Shown here: positions 16,756-25,752 of the stretch, one piece after another
Numbering within the stretch: position 1 is the stretch's first letter
Layout of the letters: each line of letters begins with the position of its first letter
DNA from: CAZWVA01 sp964636885
GTDB taxonomy: Bacteria > Desulfobacterota_D > UBA1144 > Nemesobacterales > CSP1-2
Assembly: GCA_964636885.1 (NCBI GenBank)
Contig: CAZWVA010000001.1
Location: forward strand, 50,863-114,862
Direction: 5' to 3'
Length of the DNA: 64,000 nucleotides
The notes under the pieces: model-generated
What the model was told of the DNA's origin: nothing
Seen by the model: only the letters and a program-made list of their open reading frames with translations
The model's database searches: none
Program-made: the position numbers and the translations under genes

Positions 16756-19700
16756 ATGAATATCTCAGAACTCTTTATCCGCCGCTTCGTTTCAACTACC
16801 CTGATTATGTTTGGCATCCTCCTTTTCGGTGTTATGGGATACAGGCTTCTACCTGTAAGCGACCTTCCGAATGTTGACTTTCCTACCCTTCTAGTAACCG
16901 CCAGCCTCCCAGGGGCGAGTCCCGAAACCATGGCTTCATCCGTTGCCACTCCCCTGGAACGGCAGTTCTCCACCATAGAGGGGCTAAGCTCCATGACCTC
17001 TGTTAGCTCCCTGGGCTCCACCCAGATTACGCTCCAGTTTGACCTCGACCGTGATCTCGATGCCGCTGCTCAGGACGTTCAAACGGCCATCGTTCAAGCC
17101 ACACCTTTTCTCCCCCAGGATATGCCACAGCCTCCTACATACAAGAAGGTAAACCCTGCCGACCAGCCGATTCTATACATCGGTGTTACATCCCGGACGC
17201 TTCCCCTTTGGGAGCTCAACGAGTATGCGGATACGGTGATAGGCCAGCGCATCTCTATGGTGAAGAACGTTGCCCAGGTTCAGATCTTCGGTCCACAGAA
17301 GTATGCGGTTCGCGTACAACTCGATCCCCACGCCCTTGCCAGCCGAGGGATCGGGATTAACGATGTGGAAAGTGCTCTAAGGAGCGCCAACGTAAATCTA
17401 CCAACGGGTACCCTCTACGGTTCCAACAAGGCGTTTACCGTCTTAGCAACCGGACAGCTCTATAAGGCCGATGCATATCGACCCATTATCGTGGCCTACC
17501 GTGACGGTTCTCCTGTGCGTCTTGAAGAGCTAGGGCGGGTAATAGACAGCGTTGAGACCGATAAGGCCGCAGCCTGGTATGTGGATCGGGAAGGGAGCCA
17601 GCGTGCCATAGTGCTCGCCGTACAGCGCCAACCGGGGACAAATACGGTTGAGGTAGCGGATTCCGTAAAAGGGCTACTCACTAAACTAAAACCCTATATC
17701 CCGCCTTCGGTTGAACTGCACATACTCTATGACCGCTCTAAATTCATACGCGAGTCGATTCGAGACGTCCAGTTCACTATGGTTTTAACCCTCGTCCTTG
17801 TTGTCATGGTGATATTTCTATTCCTGCGGAATACATCTGCTACGGTGATCCCTAGCCTGGCTCTGCCTTTATCCATCATAGGCACCTTTTCGGTCATGTA
17901 TATACTCGACTACAGTATGGACAACCTCTCGCTCATGGCTCTAATACTGGCGATTGGGTTCGTGGTGGATGACGCCATTGTAATGCTCGAAAACATAGTC
18001 CGTCATATGGAGATGGGGAAAAAGCCCTTTCAATCGGCGCTTGATGGATCCAGGGAGATAAGTTTTACCATTCTCTCCATGACCCTTTCCTTGGCTGCGG
18101 TGTTTATTCCTGTGCTCTTTATGGGAGGTGTTATTGGAAGACTCTTTCGTGAGTTCTCAGTTACGATCTGTGTTGCGATCCTAATCTCCGGCTTTGTCTC
18201 TCTAACCCTTACTCCTATGCTCTGCAGTCGATTCCTGCGCCCTCCTTCTGAGGAAAGACACGGTCGCTTCTATGCTGTCACTGAGCGTTTCTTCGACCGT
18301 ATGCTCAAGACCTATGAGTGGAGCCTGAGATGGGTTCTAAACCATCGTCTGGCTACTATGGTTGTTTCCGGGGTCATACTTGTGGTTACCGGATACCTTT
18401 ATGTTAGGATTCCCAAGGGGTTTATCCCGAATGAGGATAGGAGCATAATCTTTGCCATTACCGAGGCACAGCAGGGAACCTCCTTTGACAAGATGGTCGA
18501 ACTTCAAAAGGCCTTGGCCGATATCGCTCGCAAGGACCCGAACATAGTGGAATTCTATTCGAGCGTTGGCACCTCGAGTATCGCTACGAGTTCCAACCAG
18601 GGTGTCATGTTCTTCCATTTGAAACCCCCCTCGGAGCGTAGTTTAAGCGTGGAGGAGGTAATAGAGGAACTGCGTCCCAAGCTAGCTACGGTTCCTGGTA
18701 TACGTGTCTTCATGCAAAACCCTCCCACGATCCGTATCGGAGGGCAATTGACAAAGAGCCTGTACCAGTTCACCTTGCAGGCGCCAGACACAAAGGAGCT
18801 CTATCATTACGCTCCGATATTAGAGGCCAAGATGCGTGCACTTCCCGAGCTCCAGGACGTGACAAGTGACTTACAGATCAAGAACCCGCAGGTAAATGTC
18901 GTGATTCATAGGGACAAGGCGTCTACATACGGGGTCACGGCAGAGCAGATCGAAAACGCTCTCTATGGTGCCTACGGCGACCGATGGGTCTCGACTATAT
19001 ACGCGCCAAATAACCAGTATAAGGTCATTATGGAGCTAGAGCCGCAATACCAAATGGACCCTGATGCCATGTCCAAACTGTATATAAACTCATCCAATCA
19101 GCACCTGGTTCCATTAGATGCCGTAGCAACGCTTACCGAGAGTCTTGGGCCACAGACGATTAACCACCTTGGACAGTTTCCCGCAGTTACTATTTCATTT
19201 AACCTCAAACAGGGGATCTCTCTCGGTGAGGCCGTGACGAAGGTTAACAAACTTGCGCGTGAAACCCTGCCCACAACCATAAGTACCAGCTTTCAGGGTG
19301 CGGCCCAGGAGTTTCAATCGTCACTAAAGGGTATGGGACTCCTCCTCCTCTTTGCCATTCTGGTTATCTATATGGTGCTTGGAATCCTCTATGAGAGCTT
19401 TATCCATCCTCTAACCATTCTATCTGGACTCCCTTCTGCGGGATTCGGGGCTCTCATCACACTTCTTCTCTTTCGCGCCGAGCTTAACATATACGGCTTT
19501 GTGGGTTTAATCATGCTTATAGGAATCGTAAAGAAGAACGCCATAATGCAGATCGACTTCGCACTGGAGGCCCAGAGAAATGAGGGTAAGAGCCCACTCG
19601 ATGCGATCTACCAGGGCTGTATCATCCGGTTTCGTCCCATAATGATGACGACCATGGCGGCCCTATTCGGGGCCTTGCCAATCGCGATCGGCTTTGGAGC

Positions 19701-19941
19701 CGGAGGGGAAGGGCGCCGTCCACTCGGCCTTGCCGTGGTAGGTGGACTACTCTTTTCGCAACTAATCACCCTTTATCTTACCCCGGTTGTCTATACGTAT
19801 ATGGATACTTTCCAAGAAAGGATCCAAAAACTCTTCTCTTCAAGGAGAAGAGCGGCAAGAAAGGTTACCTCCATCTCATTTGACGGGGCCTCCGAGGAAC
19901 GTCCTCCGGGTGTATCGCCTCCCAGGGGAAGATCGAAGTGA
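16756..19941 (+). CDS. RND-family efflux pump inner-membrane subunit
   Basis: AcrB/MdtB-type proton-driven exporter, 1061 residues with the usual 12 helices and two large periplasmic loops. The start is ATG at 16756 (MNISELFIRRF), the conserved family start; an upstream in-frame ATG would overlap the adaptor gene and add a non-homologous segment. Helix 4 has the essential Asp pair in GFVVDDAIVMLENI; the second half has GFVGLIMLIGIVKKNAIMQI with the conserved lysine. PTIRIGGQLTKSLYQFTLQA is typical of the MdtB/C-like branch. The codon mix has much CGT/CGC arginine and differs from the AGG-rich neighbours, which suggests transfer. Confidence 0.95.
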   Translation: MNISELFIRRFVSTTLIMFGILLFGVMGYRLLPVSDLPNVDFPTLLVTASLPGASPETMASSVATPLERQFSTIEGLSSMTSVSSLGSTQITLQFDLDRDLDAAAQDVQTAIVQATPFLPQDMPQPPTYKKVNPADQPILYIGVTSRTLPLWELNEYADTVIGQRISMVKNVAQVQIFGPQKYAVRVQLDPHALASRGIGINDVESALRSANVNLPTGTLYGSNKAFTVLATGQLYKADAYRPIIVAYRDGSPVRLEELGRVIDSVETDKAAAWYVDREGSQRAIVLAVQRQPGTNTVEVADSVKGLLTKLKPYIPPSVELHILYDRSKFIRESIRDVQFTMVLTLVLVVMVIFLFLRNTSATVIPSLALPLSIIGTFSVMYILDYSMDNLSLMALILAIGFVVDDAIVMLENIVRHMEMGKKPFQSALDGSREISFTILSMTLSLAAVFIPVLFMGGVIGRLFREFSVTICVAILISGFVSLTLTPMLCSRFLRPPSEERHGRFYAVTERFFDRMLKTYEWSLRWVLNHRLATMVVSGVILVVTGYLYVRIPKGFIPNEDRSIIFAITEAQQGTSFDKMVELQKALADIARKDPNIVEFYSSVGTSSIATSSNQGVMFFHLKPPSERSLSVEEVIEELRPKLATVPGIRVFMQNPPTIRIGGQLTKSLYQFTLQAPDTKELYHYAPILEAKMRALPELQDVTSDLQIKNPQVNVVIHRDKASTYGVTAEQIENALYGAYGDRWVSTIYAPNNQYKVIMELEPQYQMDPDAMSKLYINSSNQHLVPLDAVATLTESLGPQTINHLGQFPAVTISFNLKQGISLGEAVTKVNKLARETLPTTISTSFQGAAQEFQSSLKGMGLLLLFAILVIYMVLGILYESFIHPLTILSGLPSAGFGALITLLLFRAELNIYGFVGLIMLIGIVKKNAIMQIDFALEAQRNEGKSPLDAIYQGCIIRFRPIMMTTMAALFGALPIAIGFGAGGEGRRPLGLAVVGGLLFSQLITLYLTPVVYTYMDTFQERIQKLFSSRRRAARKVTSISFDGASEERPPGVSPPRGRSK

Positions 19942-19992
19942 ATGCTTTCATGAAAATCCCACACTCTTCAGTAAAAGGACATATGATCTAAG

Positions 19993-20850
19993 ATGGAATC
20001 GAGAGGATACAGAGAAGCCGGATTTGGAATCGCCAGGGATGGTTTTATAGAGGTTAACGGTTTAAAACTCCATTATATCGACTGGGGGGATCACGGGAAA
20101 CCCACCATCCTCCTTCTACACGGGGCGTGCGCCCATGCGCACTGGTGGGATTTCTTTGCCCTTTCCCTTTATGAGGACTATCGCGTAATAGCCCTCGATC
20201 AGCGCGGGCACGGCGACAGTGAGTGGGCAAGTCCACCCGCTTACCGGACCCTCGACTACGTAGGTGATATAGGTGGGGTTATAGAAGGACTTGGACTAAG
20301 AGATGTCTTCCTCATAGGCCACTCGATGGGCGGACATAACAGCATGGTCTATGGGGGTATAAGCGGGTCAAGGAGACTCAGGGGCTTAGTCGTGGTGGAT
20401 TCGCTTGCCTACGTGAACCTTGAGGAAGAGGATTTCTATAAGAGGCTAAAGGAGAGACCGCTTCCAATATACAATACGCTGGAGGAGGCGATAGAGAGGT
20501 TCAGGCTCGTTCCGGAAGAGACCCTTGCATCCGAGGATACGCTTAGGCATATCGCCTATCATTCGGTTAAGAGGTTGCCCGGCGGCAAGTGGGCGCTTAA
20601 GTTCGATAAGAACGCATTCCTCCTCTGGTCTCCACTGGATGCAAGGGACTATGTCGGCAATATAAGGTGCCCCGTGCTCTTTATAAGGGGAGAAAAGAGC
20701 CCCGTGGTCTCAAGGGAGCACGTCGAGGAGATAGTAGGGCTGTGTCGAAGTGGTAGCCTTAGGGAGATAAGTATGGCCTATCATCACGTTTTCCTCGATA
20801 ACGAGGCAGAGTTTAAGTTTGTGGTAGAAGACTTCCTCCGTAGCCTTTAG
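19993..20850 (+). CDS. Alpha/beta hydrolase
   Basis: 285-residue alpha/beta-hydrolase-fold enzyme; substrate unknown. The oxyanion region is LLLHGACAHAHWWDF and the nucleophile elbow is GHSMGG with Ser111; the catalytic histidine is in YHHVFLDNE near the end. The segment after strand 7 (IRGEKSPVVSREH) lacks the usual Asp; the acid may instead be the Asp in LRGLVVVDS after strand 6, as in some family members. The family includes esterases and C-C hydrolases. ATG at 19993; 51 bp after the RND gene. It may be read through from the efflux operon. Confidence 0.85.
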   Translation: MESRGYREAGFGIARDGFIEVNGLKLHYIDWGDHGKPTILLLHGACAHAHWWDFFALSLYEDYRVIALDQRGHGDSEWASPPAYRTLDYVGDIGGVIEGLGLRDVFLIGHSMGGHNSMVYGGISGSRRLRGLVVVDSLAYVNLEEEDFYKRLKERPLPIYNTLEEAIERFRLVPEETLASEDTLRHIAYHSVKRLPGGKWALKFDKNAFLLWSPLDARDYVGNIRCPVLFIRGEKSPVVSREHVEEIVGLCRSGSLREISMAYHHVFLDNEAEFKFVVEDFLRSL

Positions 20851-20943
20851 GTCGTGAGTAATGTTATATGGAGTTTAAAACAATTCAACAACTATCAAAA
20901 ATTTAGATTCGGTCTTTGATTGTACTCCAGGTAATTGAAGGTC

Positions 20944-21079
20944 TCATTTTTTCCCGGCACAGTCTCTTAAGAATAGATCAATTAACTCTTTGATAAGGAA
21001 TGTCCATTTCTGCAGCAAGCCTCTTAAAGTAATCAATCGTCTCGTAATTTGCTTTTTTGAGTTTTTTAGTATAGGGGTT
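20944..21079 (-). pseudogene. Decayed BrnA-like antitoxin fragment
   Basis: The minus strand encodes NPYTKKLKKANYETIDYFKR then LAAEMDIPYQR in one frame and, after a one-base shift, LIDLFLRDCAGKK and a stop. Together these follow the C-terminal pattern of BrnA-type ribbon-helix-helix antitoxins. The frameshift lies around 20985. The N-terminal part is missing: a stop and a palindromic repeat directly precede the remnant at 21080. No BrnT toxin gene is visible. It is a relic of a toxin-antitoxin module. Confidence 0.7.
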
Positions 21080-21107
21080 TTATGGCGGTTCGTGAACCGC
21101 CCTACGA
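21080..21107. repeat. Palindromic intergenic element
   Basis: GGCGGTT (21084-21090), loop CGTG, AACCGCC (21095-21101), inside TATGG...CCTACGA. It abuts the truncated end of the BrnA-like remnant and resembles, in layout, the hairpin at 22665-22692. Likely a REP-like mobile palindrome. Confidence 0.55.
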
Positions 21108-21116
21108 TTTATTGAT

Positions 21117-21144
21117 TTGACTTGTGCAAGGAGTCGGATAGATT
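21117..21144 (+). promoter_or_regulatory. Putative sigma-70 promoter of fumC
   Basis: TTGACT (21117-21122), 16-bp spacer, TAGATT (21139-21144), 69 bp before the fumC start. Confidence 0.4.
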
Positions 21145-21212
21145 CTATTCCCTGTGATTCATTCCATGATTTAAAGGGTCTTAAAAGGGCTCTATAAAGG
21201 AGGGATTTAGAG

Positions 21213-22634
21213 ATGCAGAAAGAAGGGTTCAGAATCGAAACCGATTCTATGGGGGAGATGGAGGTTCCCGCTTCCGCTTACTACGGTGCCCAGACGGCAA
21301 GGGCGATAGAGAACTTCCCTATAAGCGGAATCCGTTTCCCAAGGCAGTTTATAAGGGCGATGGGGATGATAAAATTCGCCGCGGCAGAGGTAAACATGGA
21401 GCTTGGGCTCCTTACTAAAAAGGTGGGCAGGGCTATAACCAAAGCGGCAAAAGAGGTGATAGAGGGAAGATTAGATGACCACTTCGTCCTCGACATATTC
21501 CAGACGGGTTCCGGAACCTCGACAAACATGAACACAAACGAGGTCATTGCGAACCGTGCGAATGAGATCCTTGGAGGGAAGATAGGGGATAGGAGACCGG
21601 TTCATCCGAACGACCATGTGAACATGGGGCAATCCAGTAACGACGTGATCCCTACGGCGATCCACGTATCCGCACTCGAATTGATTGAGAAGGGGCTTTT
21701 ACCGGCGCTTAAGAGGCTTCAGGCGGCACTCGCCAAAAAGGCAAGGGAGTTTGACAGGATCGTGAAGATAGGACGCACCCACCTTCAAGATGCGACCCCT
21801 ATCAGGCTCGGACAGGAATTCAGCGGATACGCAAGCCAGATCGAGCACGGGATAAGAAGGATAGAGAATGTGAAGAAACACCTCTCTGAGCTTGCCATTG
21901 GTGGGACTGCCGTAGGAACCGGGGTGAACTCCCATCCTGAGTTTGGAAGACGCATGGCGAAGAAGCTGAGTCAGATGACGGGGGTCAGTTTCAAGGAGGC
22001 GGAGAATCACTTTGAGGCACAGGCGGCAAAGGACGCCGTGGTTGAGGCAAGCGGTGCGCTAAAAACGGTCGCGGTAAGCCTCATGAAAATAGCAAACGAC
22101 ATAAGGTGGCTTGGAAGTGGACCCCGTTGCGGTATAGGGGAGATTATGCTTCCCCCGGTTCAGCCTGGCTCATCCATAATGCCTGGTAAGGTAAACCCTG
22201 TTATAGCCGAGTCGGTCTGCCAGGTAGCGGCACAGGTCATAGGAAACGACGTGGCTATCACAGTGGGGGGGCAATCCGGGAACTTTGAACTAAACGTGAT
22301 GATGCCCCTTATGGCCCATAACCTCCTCCAGTCCATAGTCCTCCTGACAAACGTCTCTAATGTCTTTACAGACAAGTGTATAGTCGGTATCAAGGCCGAT
22401 AGGAAGAGATGTGAGAATATGATCGAGCAGAGCCTTGCCATGTGTACGGTACTTGCCCCTATAATCGGTTATGATGCCGCCGCAAAGCTCGCCAAGGAGG
22501 CGTATGAGACGGGGAAGACGGTAAGACAGGTCGCCCTTGAGAAGAAGGTTCTTCCCGAAGACGAACTCAATAGGGTTCTTGACCCCTGGTCTATGACAGT
22601 ACCGGGAGTTACGAGTTGGAGCGCAGGTGGATAG
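21213..22634 (+). CDS. fumC: Class II fumarate hydratase
   Basis: Cytoplasmic homotetramer that interconverts fumarate and L-malate in the TCA cycle. The length (473) is normal. Family signatures present are TDSMGEMEVPASAYYGAQTA at the N-terminus, QTGSGTSTNMNTNEVIANRA (substrate loop), GRTHLQDATPIRLGQEFSGY (catalytic His in the HLQDA stretch) and the GSSIMPGKVNPV catalytic-serine loop. The TNMN loop and overall sequence favour fumarase over aspartase. ATG at 21213 follows AAAGGAGGG. A palindromic element separates it from the SDR gene downstream. Confidence 0.95.
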   Translation: MQKEGFRIETDSMGEMEVPASAYYGAQTARAIENFPISGIRFPRQFIRAMGMIKFAAAEVNMELGLLTKKVGRAITKAAKEVIEGRLDDHFVLDIFQTGSGTSTNMNTNEVIANRANEILGGKIGDRRPVHPNDHVNMGQSSNDVIPTAIHVSALELIEKGLLPALKRLQAALAKKAREFDRIVKIGRTHLQDATPIRLGQEFSGYASQIEHGIRRIENVKKHLSELAIGGTAVGTGVNSHPEFGRRMAKKLSQMTGVSFKEAENHFEAQAAKDAVVEASGALKTVAVSLMKIANDIRWLGSGPRCGIGEIMLPPVQPGSSIMPGKVNPVIAESVCQVAAQVIGNDVAITVGGQSGNFELNVMMPLMAHNLLQSIVLLTNVSNVFTDKCIVGIKADRKRCENMIEQSLAMCTVLAPIIGYDAAAKLAKEAYETGKTVRQVALEKKVLPEDELNRVLDPWSMTVPGVTSWSAGG

Positions 22635-22664
22635 ATAGAACGGTTGGTTATCTGAGATTCCGGA

Positions 22665-22692
22665 GTAGGGGCGATTCATAAATCGTCCCTAC
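22665..22692. repeat. Palindromic intergenic element between fumC and SDR gene
   Basis: GTAGGGGCGATT, loop CATA, AATCGTCCCTAC: a 12-bp stem with a single G-U pair if transcribed. No T-run follows, so it reads as a REP-like repeat more than a terminator, although it could stabilise the fumC 3' end. Confidence 0.6.
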
Positions 22693-22720
22693 CATAGAGT
22701 CCCGAGGAGGATAAAAAGGG

Positions 22721-23506
22721 ATGAACGTAAAGAGGCTTTTTGACCTTACAGGCCAAGTGGCCATAGTTACGGGCGGGTACACCGGGATAGGGAGGCAGAT
22801 GGCAGAAGGGCTTGCAGAAGCCGGAGCAGATCTCGTTATATGTGCAAGGAATCTTGAGGGATGCCATCAGGCAGCAGAGGAGATCAGTAAAAGTACGGGG
22901 GTTAAAACCCTTCCTCTTAGATGCGATGTTGGAAGTCCTACCGATGTGGAGGCCGCAGTAAAGGAAACACTAAATATATTCGGGAAGATAGACATACTCG
23001 TTAATAACGCCGGGATAGCGATGGGCGGACTCCCCGAGGATACGGAGCTCAAGGATTGGGAAAGCGTGCTAAGGGTGAACCTAACGGGGACATTTCTTTG
23101 CTGCAGGGAGGTGGGGAGGTTTATGATTAAGGCAAGAAGGGGGAAGATCATTAACGTAGCCTCGATAATGGGATTTCAGACCACGGGGCTTGTAAGCGCT
23201 CCTGCCTACGTAACGACCAAAGGAGGAATTATCGCCCTTACAAGGGACCTCGCCGTGAGGTGGATTTGCCATAACATAAACGTAAACGCCATAGCCCCGG
23301 GCTGGTTTCCGACTAATATGACAGACCCCGTTCTTAGCCAGGATAAGATGGGAAAGGGAGACGAACTCCTTCGCTCTATTCCAGCAGGGAGGTTTGGCGG
23401 GGAAGACGACCTCAAGGGGGTTACGGTTCTCCTCGCCTCCACGGCATCGGATTACATAGTGGGGCAGGTAATAGTCGTAGACGGTGGTACACTGGCCAGG
23501 TATTAG
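22721..23506 (+). CDS. Short-chain dehydrogenase/reductase
   Basis: 261-residue classical SDR. TGGYTGIG at residues 17-24 binds the cofactor, NNAG is at 95-98, and Ser148, Tyr163 and Lys167 form the active site. After strand 2 it reads CARN, which favours NADP(H). The N-terminal FDLTGQVAIVTGGYTGIG and C-terminal VDGGTLARY resemble gluconate 5-dehydrogenase and FabG-like enzymes; the substrate is not determined. It is only distantly like the SDR at 8236-8997. ATG at 22721 follows GAGGAGG. It may be co-transcribed with fumC. Confidence 0.88.
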   Translation: MNVKRLFDLTGQVAIVTGGYTGIGRQMAEGLAEAGADLVICARNLEGCHQAAEEISKSTGVKTLPLRCDVGSPTDVEAAVKETLNIFGKIDILVNNAGIAMGGLPEDTELKDWESVLRVNLTGTFLCCREVGRFMIKARRGKIINVASIMGFQTTGLVSAPAYVTTKGGIIALTRDLAVRWICHNINVNAIAPGWFPTNMTDPVLSQDKMGKGDELLRSIPAGRFGGEDDLKGVTVLLASTASDYIVGQVIVVDGGTLARY

Positions 23507-23520
23507 AATCCCAACGGTTA

Positions 23521-23934
23521 CTAATCTACTATGGGTGTGGCTCCCAAGATCTCTATCCGGCTCGGATTCATAAACTGGGATGCAACGCCAAGGGGTGTAC
23601 CCCCCTTTAGATAGGTTTCCTTGCTATGAGGAGGCAGGGTGATTGGCAGTATCCCGGTCTCTTGGCTTATCGTTATACCCTCCTGGGAGGGCGATGTAGA
23701 GGTGTAGTATACCCTTATCCTAATGTTTCTATAGGCTACATCACCCGTATTCTCGATTGTGACGTGATGGATGATAGCTACCGCACTCCATGTCGCATAG
23801 ATGTACCAGTCGGTAATCCTTATATACCACTCCGGGTGCTGAATCATAGGGTTTTTGCTTCCAGTTTCATTGGCTTTTACGACTGTAGTTAAAAGACAGA
23901 GTGCTATCAAAGCCTTTCTCCCTATCTGTTTCAT
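23521..23934 (-). CDS. Secreted protein with Ig-like beta domain, unknown function
   Basis: 137 residues with an N-terminal signal peptide (MKQIGRKALIALCLLTTVVKA) and then a beta-rich domain. The motif HHVTIENTGDVAYRNIRIRV followed by a serine-rich strand and ITLPPHSKETY resembles FxLYD/DUF-type extracytoplasmic beta-sandwich domains, but I cannot name a family with confidence. It stands alone, convergent with the SDR gene (15 bp between stops). Likely periplasmic. Confidence 0.6.
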   Translation of the reverse strand: MKQIGRKALIALCLLTTVVKANETGSKNPMIQHPEWYIRITDWYIYATWSAVAIIHHVTIENTGDVAYRNIRIRVYYTSTSPSQEGITISQETGILPITLPPHSKETYLKGGTPLGVASQFMNPSRIEILGATPIVD

Positions 23935-24117
23935 TGCCGTTTATTCGAGTTTATGCCCTTAATGGCATTTCGATTCTTTAATCGGTGATAAGAAACTACT
24001 GCGCTGGGGTTTATTCCTAAATCGAATCTTCAAAAACCATAAAAGCCTGTGTTTGTTCTATCACATTATACAATAAAAGGTGTTATTCTAGAATGACGCC
24101 TCTTCATGGAGTGAACT

Positions 24118-24639
24118 ATGAGGAATCTCCTATGGGGACTATTGGCGGGCTTTACGGCGACTTTGGTAATGACCGTCGCTATGTCTTTAGGGCGCTTCTA
24201 TTTGGGAACCCCCTTTATTCCCGAACTCATCGCTCAGGGGCTGTTTTTAAATGACTCAACCGATTCGTTCGGTTTCTCATCCTCTGTTCTTGGAGATTAC
24301 CCAACATACAAAGCCCTTGCCTTGGCATTTGCGGTTTACTTATTGACTGGATCCGTTCTTGGATCGGTTTTCTTCTGTATTTGGAAGGCGATAGAATTTA
24401 AGGTTCCGATTTTACTTGCGCTTCTCTATTCCTCTCTCCTCTGGTTTCTCTTGTCGTCTCTATTCCTTCCACTTCTCGGTTTTGGATTTTTCGGAAGGTT
24501 CTTTGCAGGAGTTCCGGTAATCCTGGAGGCGGCACTCCTTGTTTCTTATTTTGTCTACGGCCTTATTCTGTATCTATTTTCTCTCGGAGTGGAGAAAAAA
24601 AGTAGGACGAGAAGGGCATTAGAGGCAAAGACGGAATAA
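24118..24639 (+). CDS. Conserved-type membrane protein, unknown function
   Basis: 173 residues with about five hydrophobic helices (near 5-25, 68-90, 98-122, 122-140 and 148-166) and a charged tail KKSRTRRALEAK. The opening NLLWGLLAGFTATLVMTVAM and the FIPELIAQGLF stretch look like a real membrane protein. I recognise no family motif. It is preceded by a 180-bp gap and followed by a decayed sigma-factor gene. Confidence 0.55.
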   Translation: MRNLLWGLLAGFTATLVMTVAMSLGRFYLGTPFIPELIAQGLFLNDSTDSFGFSSSVLGDYPTYKALALAFAVYLLTGSVLGSVFFCIWKAIEFKVPILLALLYSSLLWFLLSSLFLPLLGFGFFGRFFAGVPVILEAALLVSYFVYGLILYLFSLGVEKKSRTRRALEAKTE

Positions 24640-24664
24640 CGATGGAGGTTTTTAGGTTTGGGAT

Positions 24665-25025
24665 GGGGCCTCTTCTTATGATTCAACCCGTGGTTCCGTG
24701 TCTACGTGGATAGTAAACATAACTAGAAGCAGGGCGATTGATGGATTGCGAATCCTGAGTTTCAGAAAGTTCGATAACGAGATAAACGAGGAAAGGATAA
24801 GCCACAAACTGGACTTTATAAGAATAATATGAAGAGAGGGATGAAAGAAAGACCGTAATTCAAAAAGCACTGGATGCCCTGCCCAAAGAGCAGGGGATTG
24901 CCATAGAGATGGTTTACTTTGAAGGATTCACCCATATTGAGATCGCAAAGAAGCGGGTTTTCCCTCTTTCTTAAGTCACCTAGGCCGTGGGTAGGCCTTA
25001 CGGACAGGTGTGCGGCTTAAAAAAA
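24665..25025 (+). pseudogene. Decayed ECF-type RNA polymerase sigma factor
   Basis: Two sigma-70-family pieces survive. One frame from about 24677 reads YDSTRGSVSTWIVNITRSRA then IDGLR, matching the end of sigma region 2, and then meets stops. Another frame from about 24857 reads VIQKALDALPKEQGIAIEMV then YFEGFTHIEIAKK, matching region 4.1-4.2. After a further shift, the remainder of the helix-turn-helix is recognisable only weakly up to a LKK near 25025. Regions 2.1-2.3 and the intervening part are missing or scrambled. Clearly nonfunctional. Confidence 0.72.
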
Positions 25026-25268
25026 TCCGAAATCGGATTTTCAGCGTATATCCCAACACGAGGGAATCATTCTGGGGAATTGGAATCACGGATATAGAAT
25101 AATATGGACTATTTTCAAGTACCTATATAATAGCGAATTATGAATTCACTCAGCGACCGCCACCAGCGAGGGGACAATTGGTACCTGAATACCATTTGCT
25201 TTATATCTCCCCTGTGTTTTATATTTAAGGTATGAGAGAGAAGAAGGAAGAAAAACGGGGGAAAGAAA
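25026..25268. other. Non-coding spacer upstream of CBM48 gene
   Basis: About 240 bp with no recognisable gene. The last part before the CBM48 gene is purine-rich (GGGGGAAAGAAA) and provides its ribosome-binding site. Confidence 0.4.
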
Positions 25269-25619
25269 ATGACAGGAAAGACTCCAAGGAAACCCTCTAA
25301 GGGTCTTAAAGAGGGCGGTATTAAGAAGGAATACCTAAAGTCCAAGCCCGTGTGCAAGGTTACTTTCAAACTACCAAAGGAGGCGGCACCAGAGGCTAAA
25401 GGCGTAACAATCGTCGGGGATTTTAATAACTGGAATAGAGAGGCAACACCGATGAGGAGGCTTAAAAACGGTGATTTCACGGTAACTCTGAACTTGGAAA
25501 CCGGAAGGGAGTACAGGTTCAAATATCTCATTGATGGCAAACGCTGGGAAAACGACTGGCACGCGGATAGGTATGAGCCGAATATCTACGGAACGGATGA
25601 TTCTGTAGTGGTTATTTGA
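25269..25619 (+). CDS. Glycogen-binding (CBM48/AMPK-beta-like) domain protein
   Basis: 116-residue single-domain protein. After a basic N-terminus (about 35 residues) it contains the early-set domain VTFKLPKEAAPEAKGVTIVG then GDFNNWNREATPM, with the conserved Trp of the NNW motif, and REYRFKYLIDGKRWENDWHA, the carbohydrate-binding signature. No catalytic domain is attached and no signal peptide is seen, so it would act in the cytoplasm. No glycogen genes lie nearby. Function beyond possible glucan binding is inference. Confidence 0.85.
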   Translation: MTGKTPRKPSKGLKEGGIKKEYLKSKPVCKVTFKLPKEAAPEAKGVTIVGDFNNWNREATPMRRLKNGDFTVTLNLETGREYRFKYLIDGKRWENDWHADRYEPNIYGTDDSVVVI

Positions 25620-25752
25620 TCATGAGTCTCTTTTTATATCTCCTCTCTTATTCTTAAGAGTGGATTCCATGGGCTGTATTATTTCTTCACCTAAATGGAA
25701 ATACCGATAAATTGCCTCATGTCTCTTAAATGGAAGGAGGGATTTAAACGAG

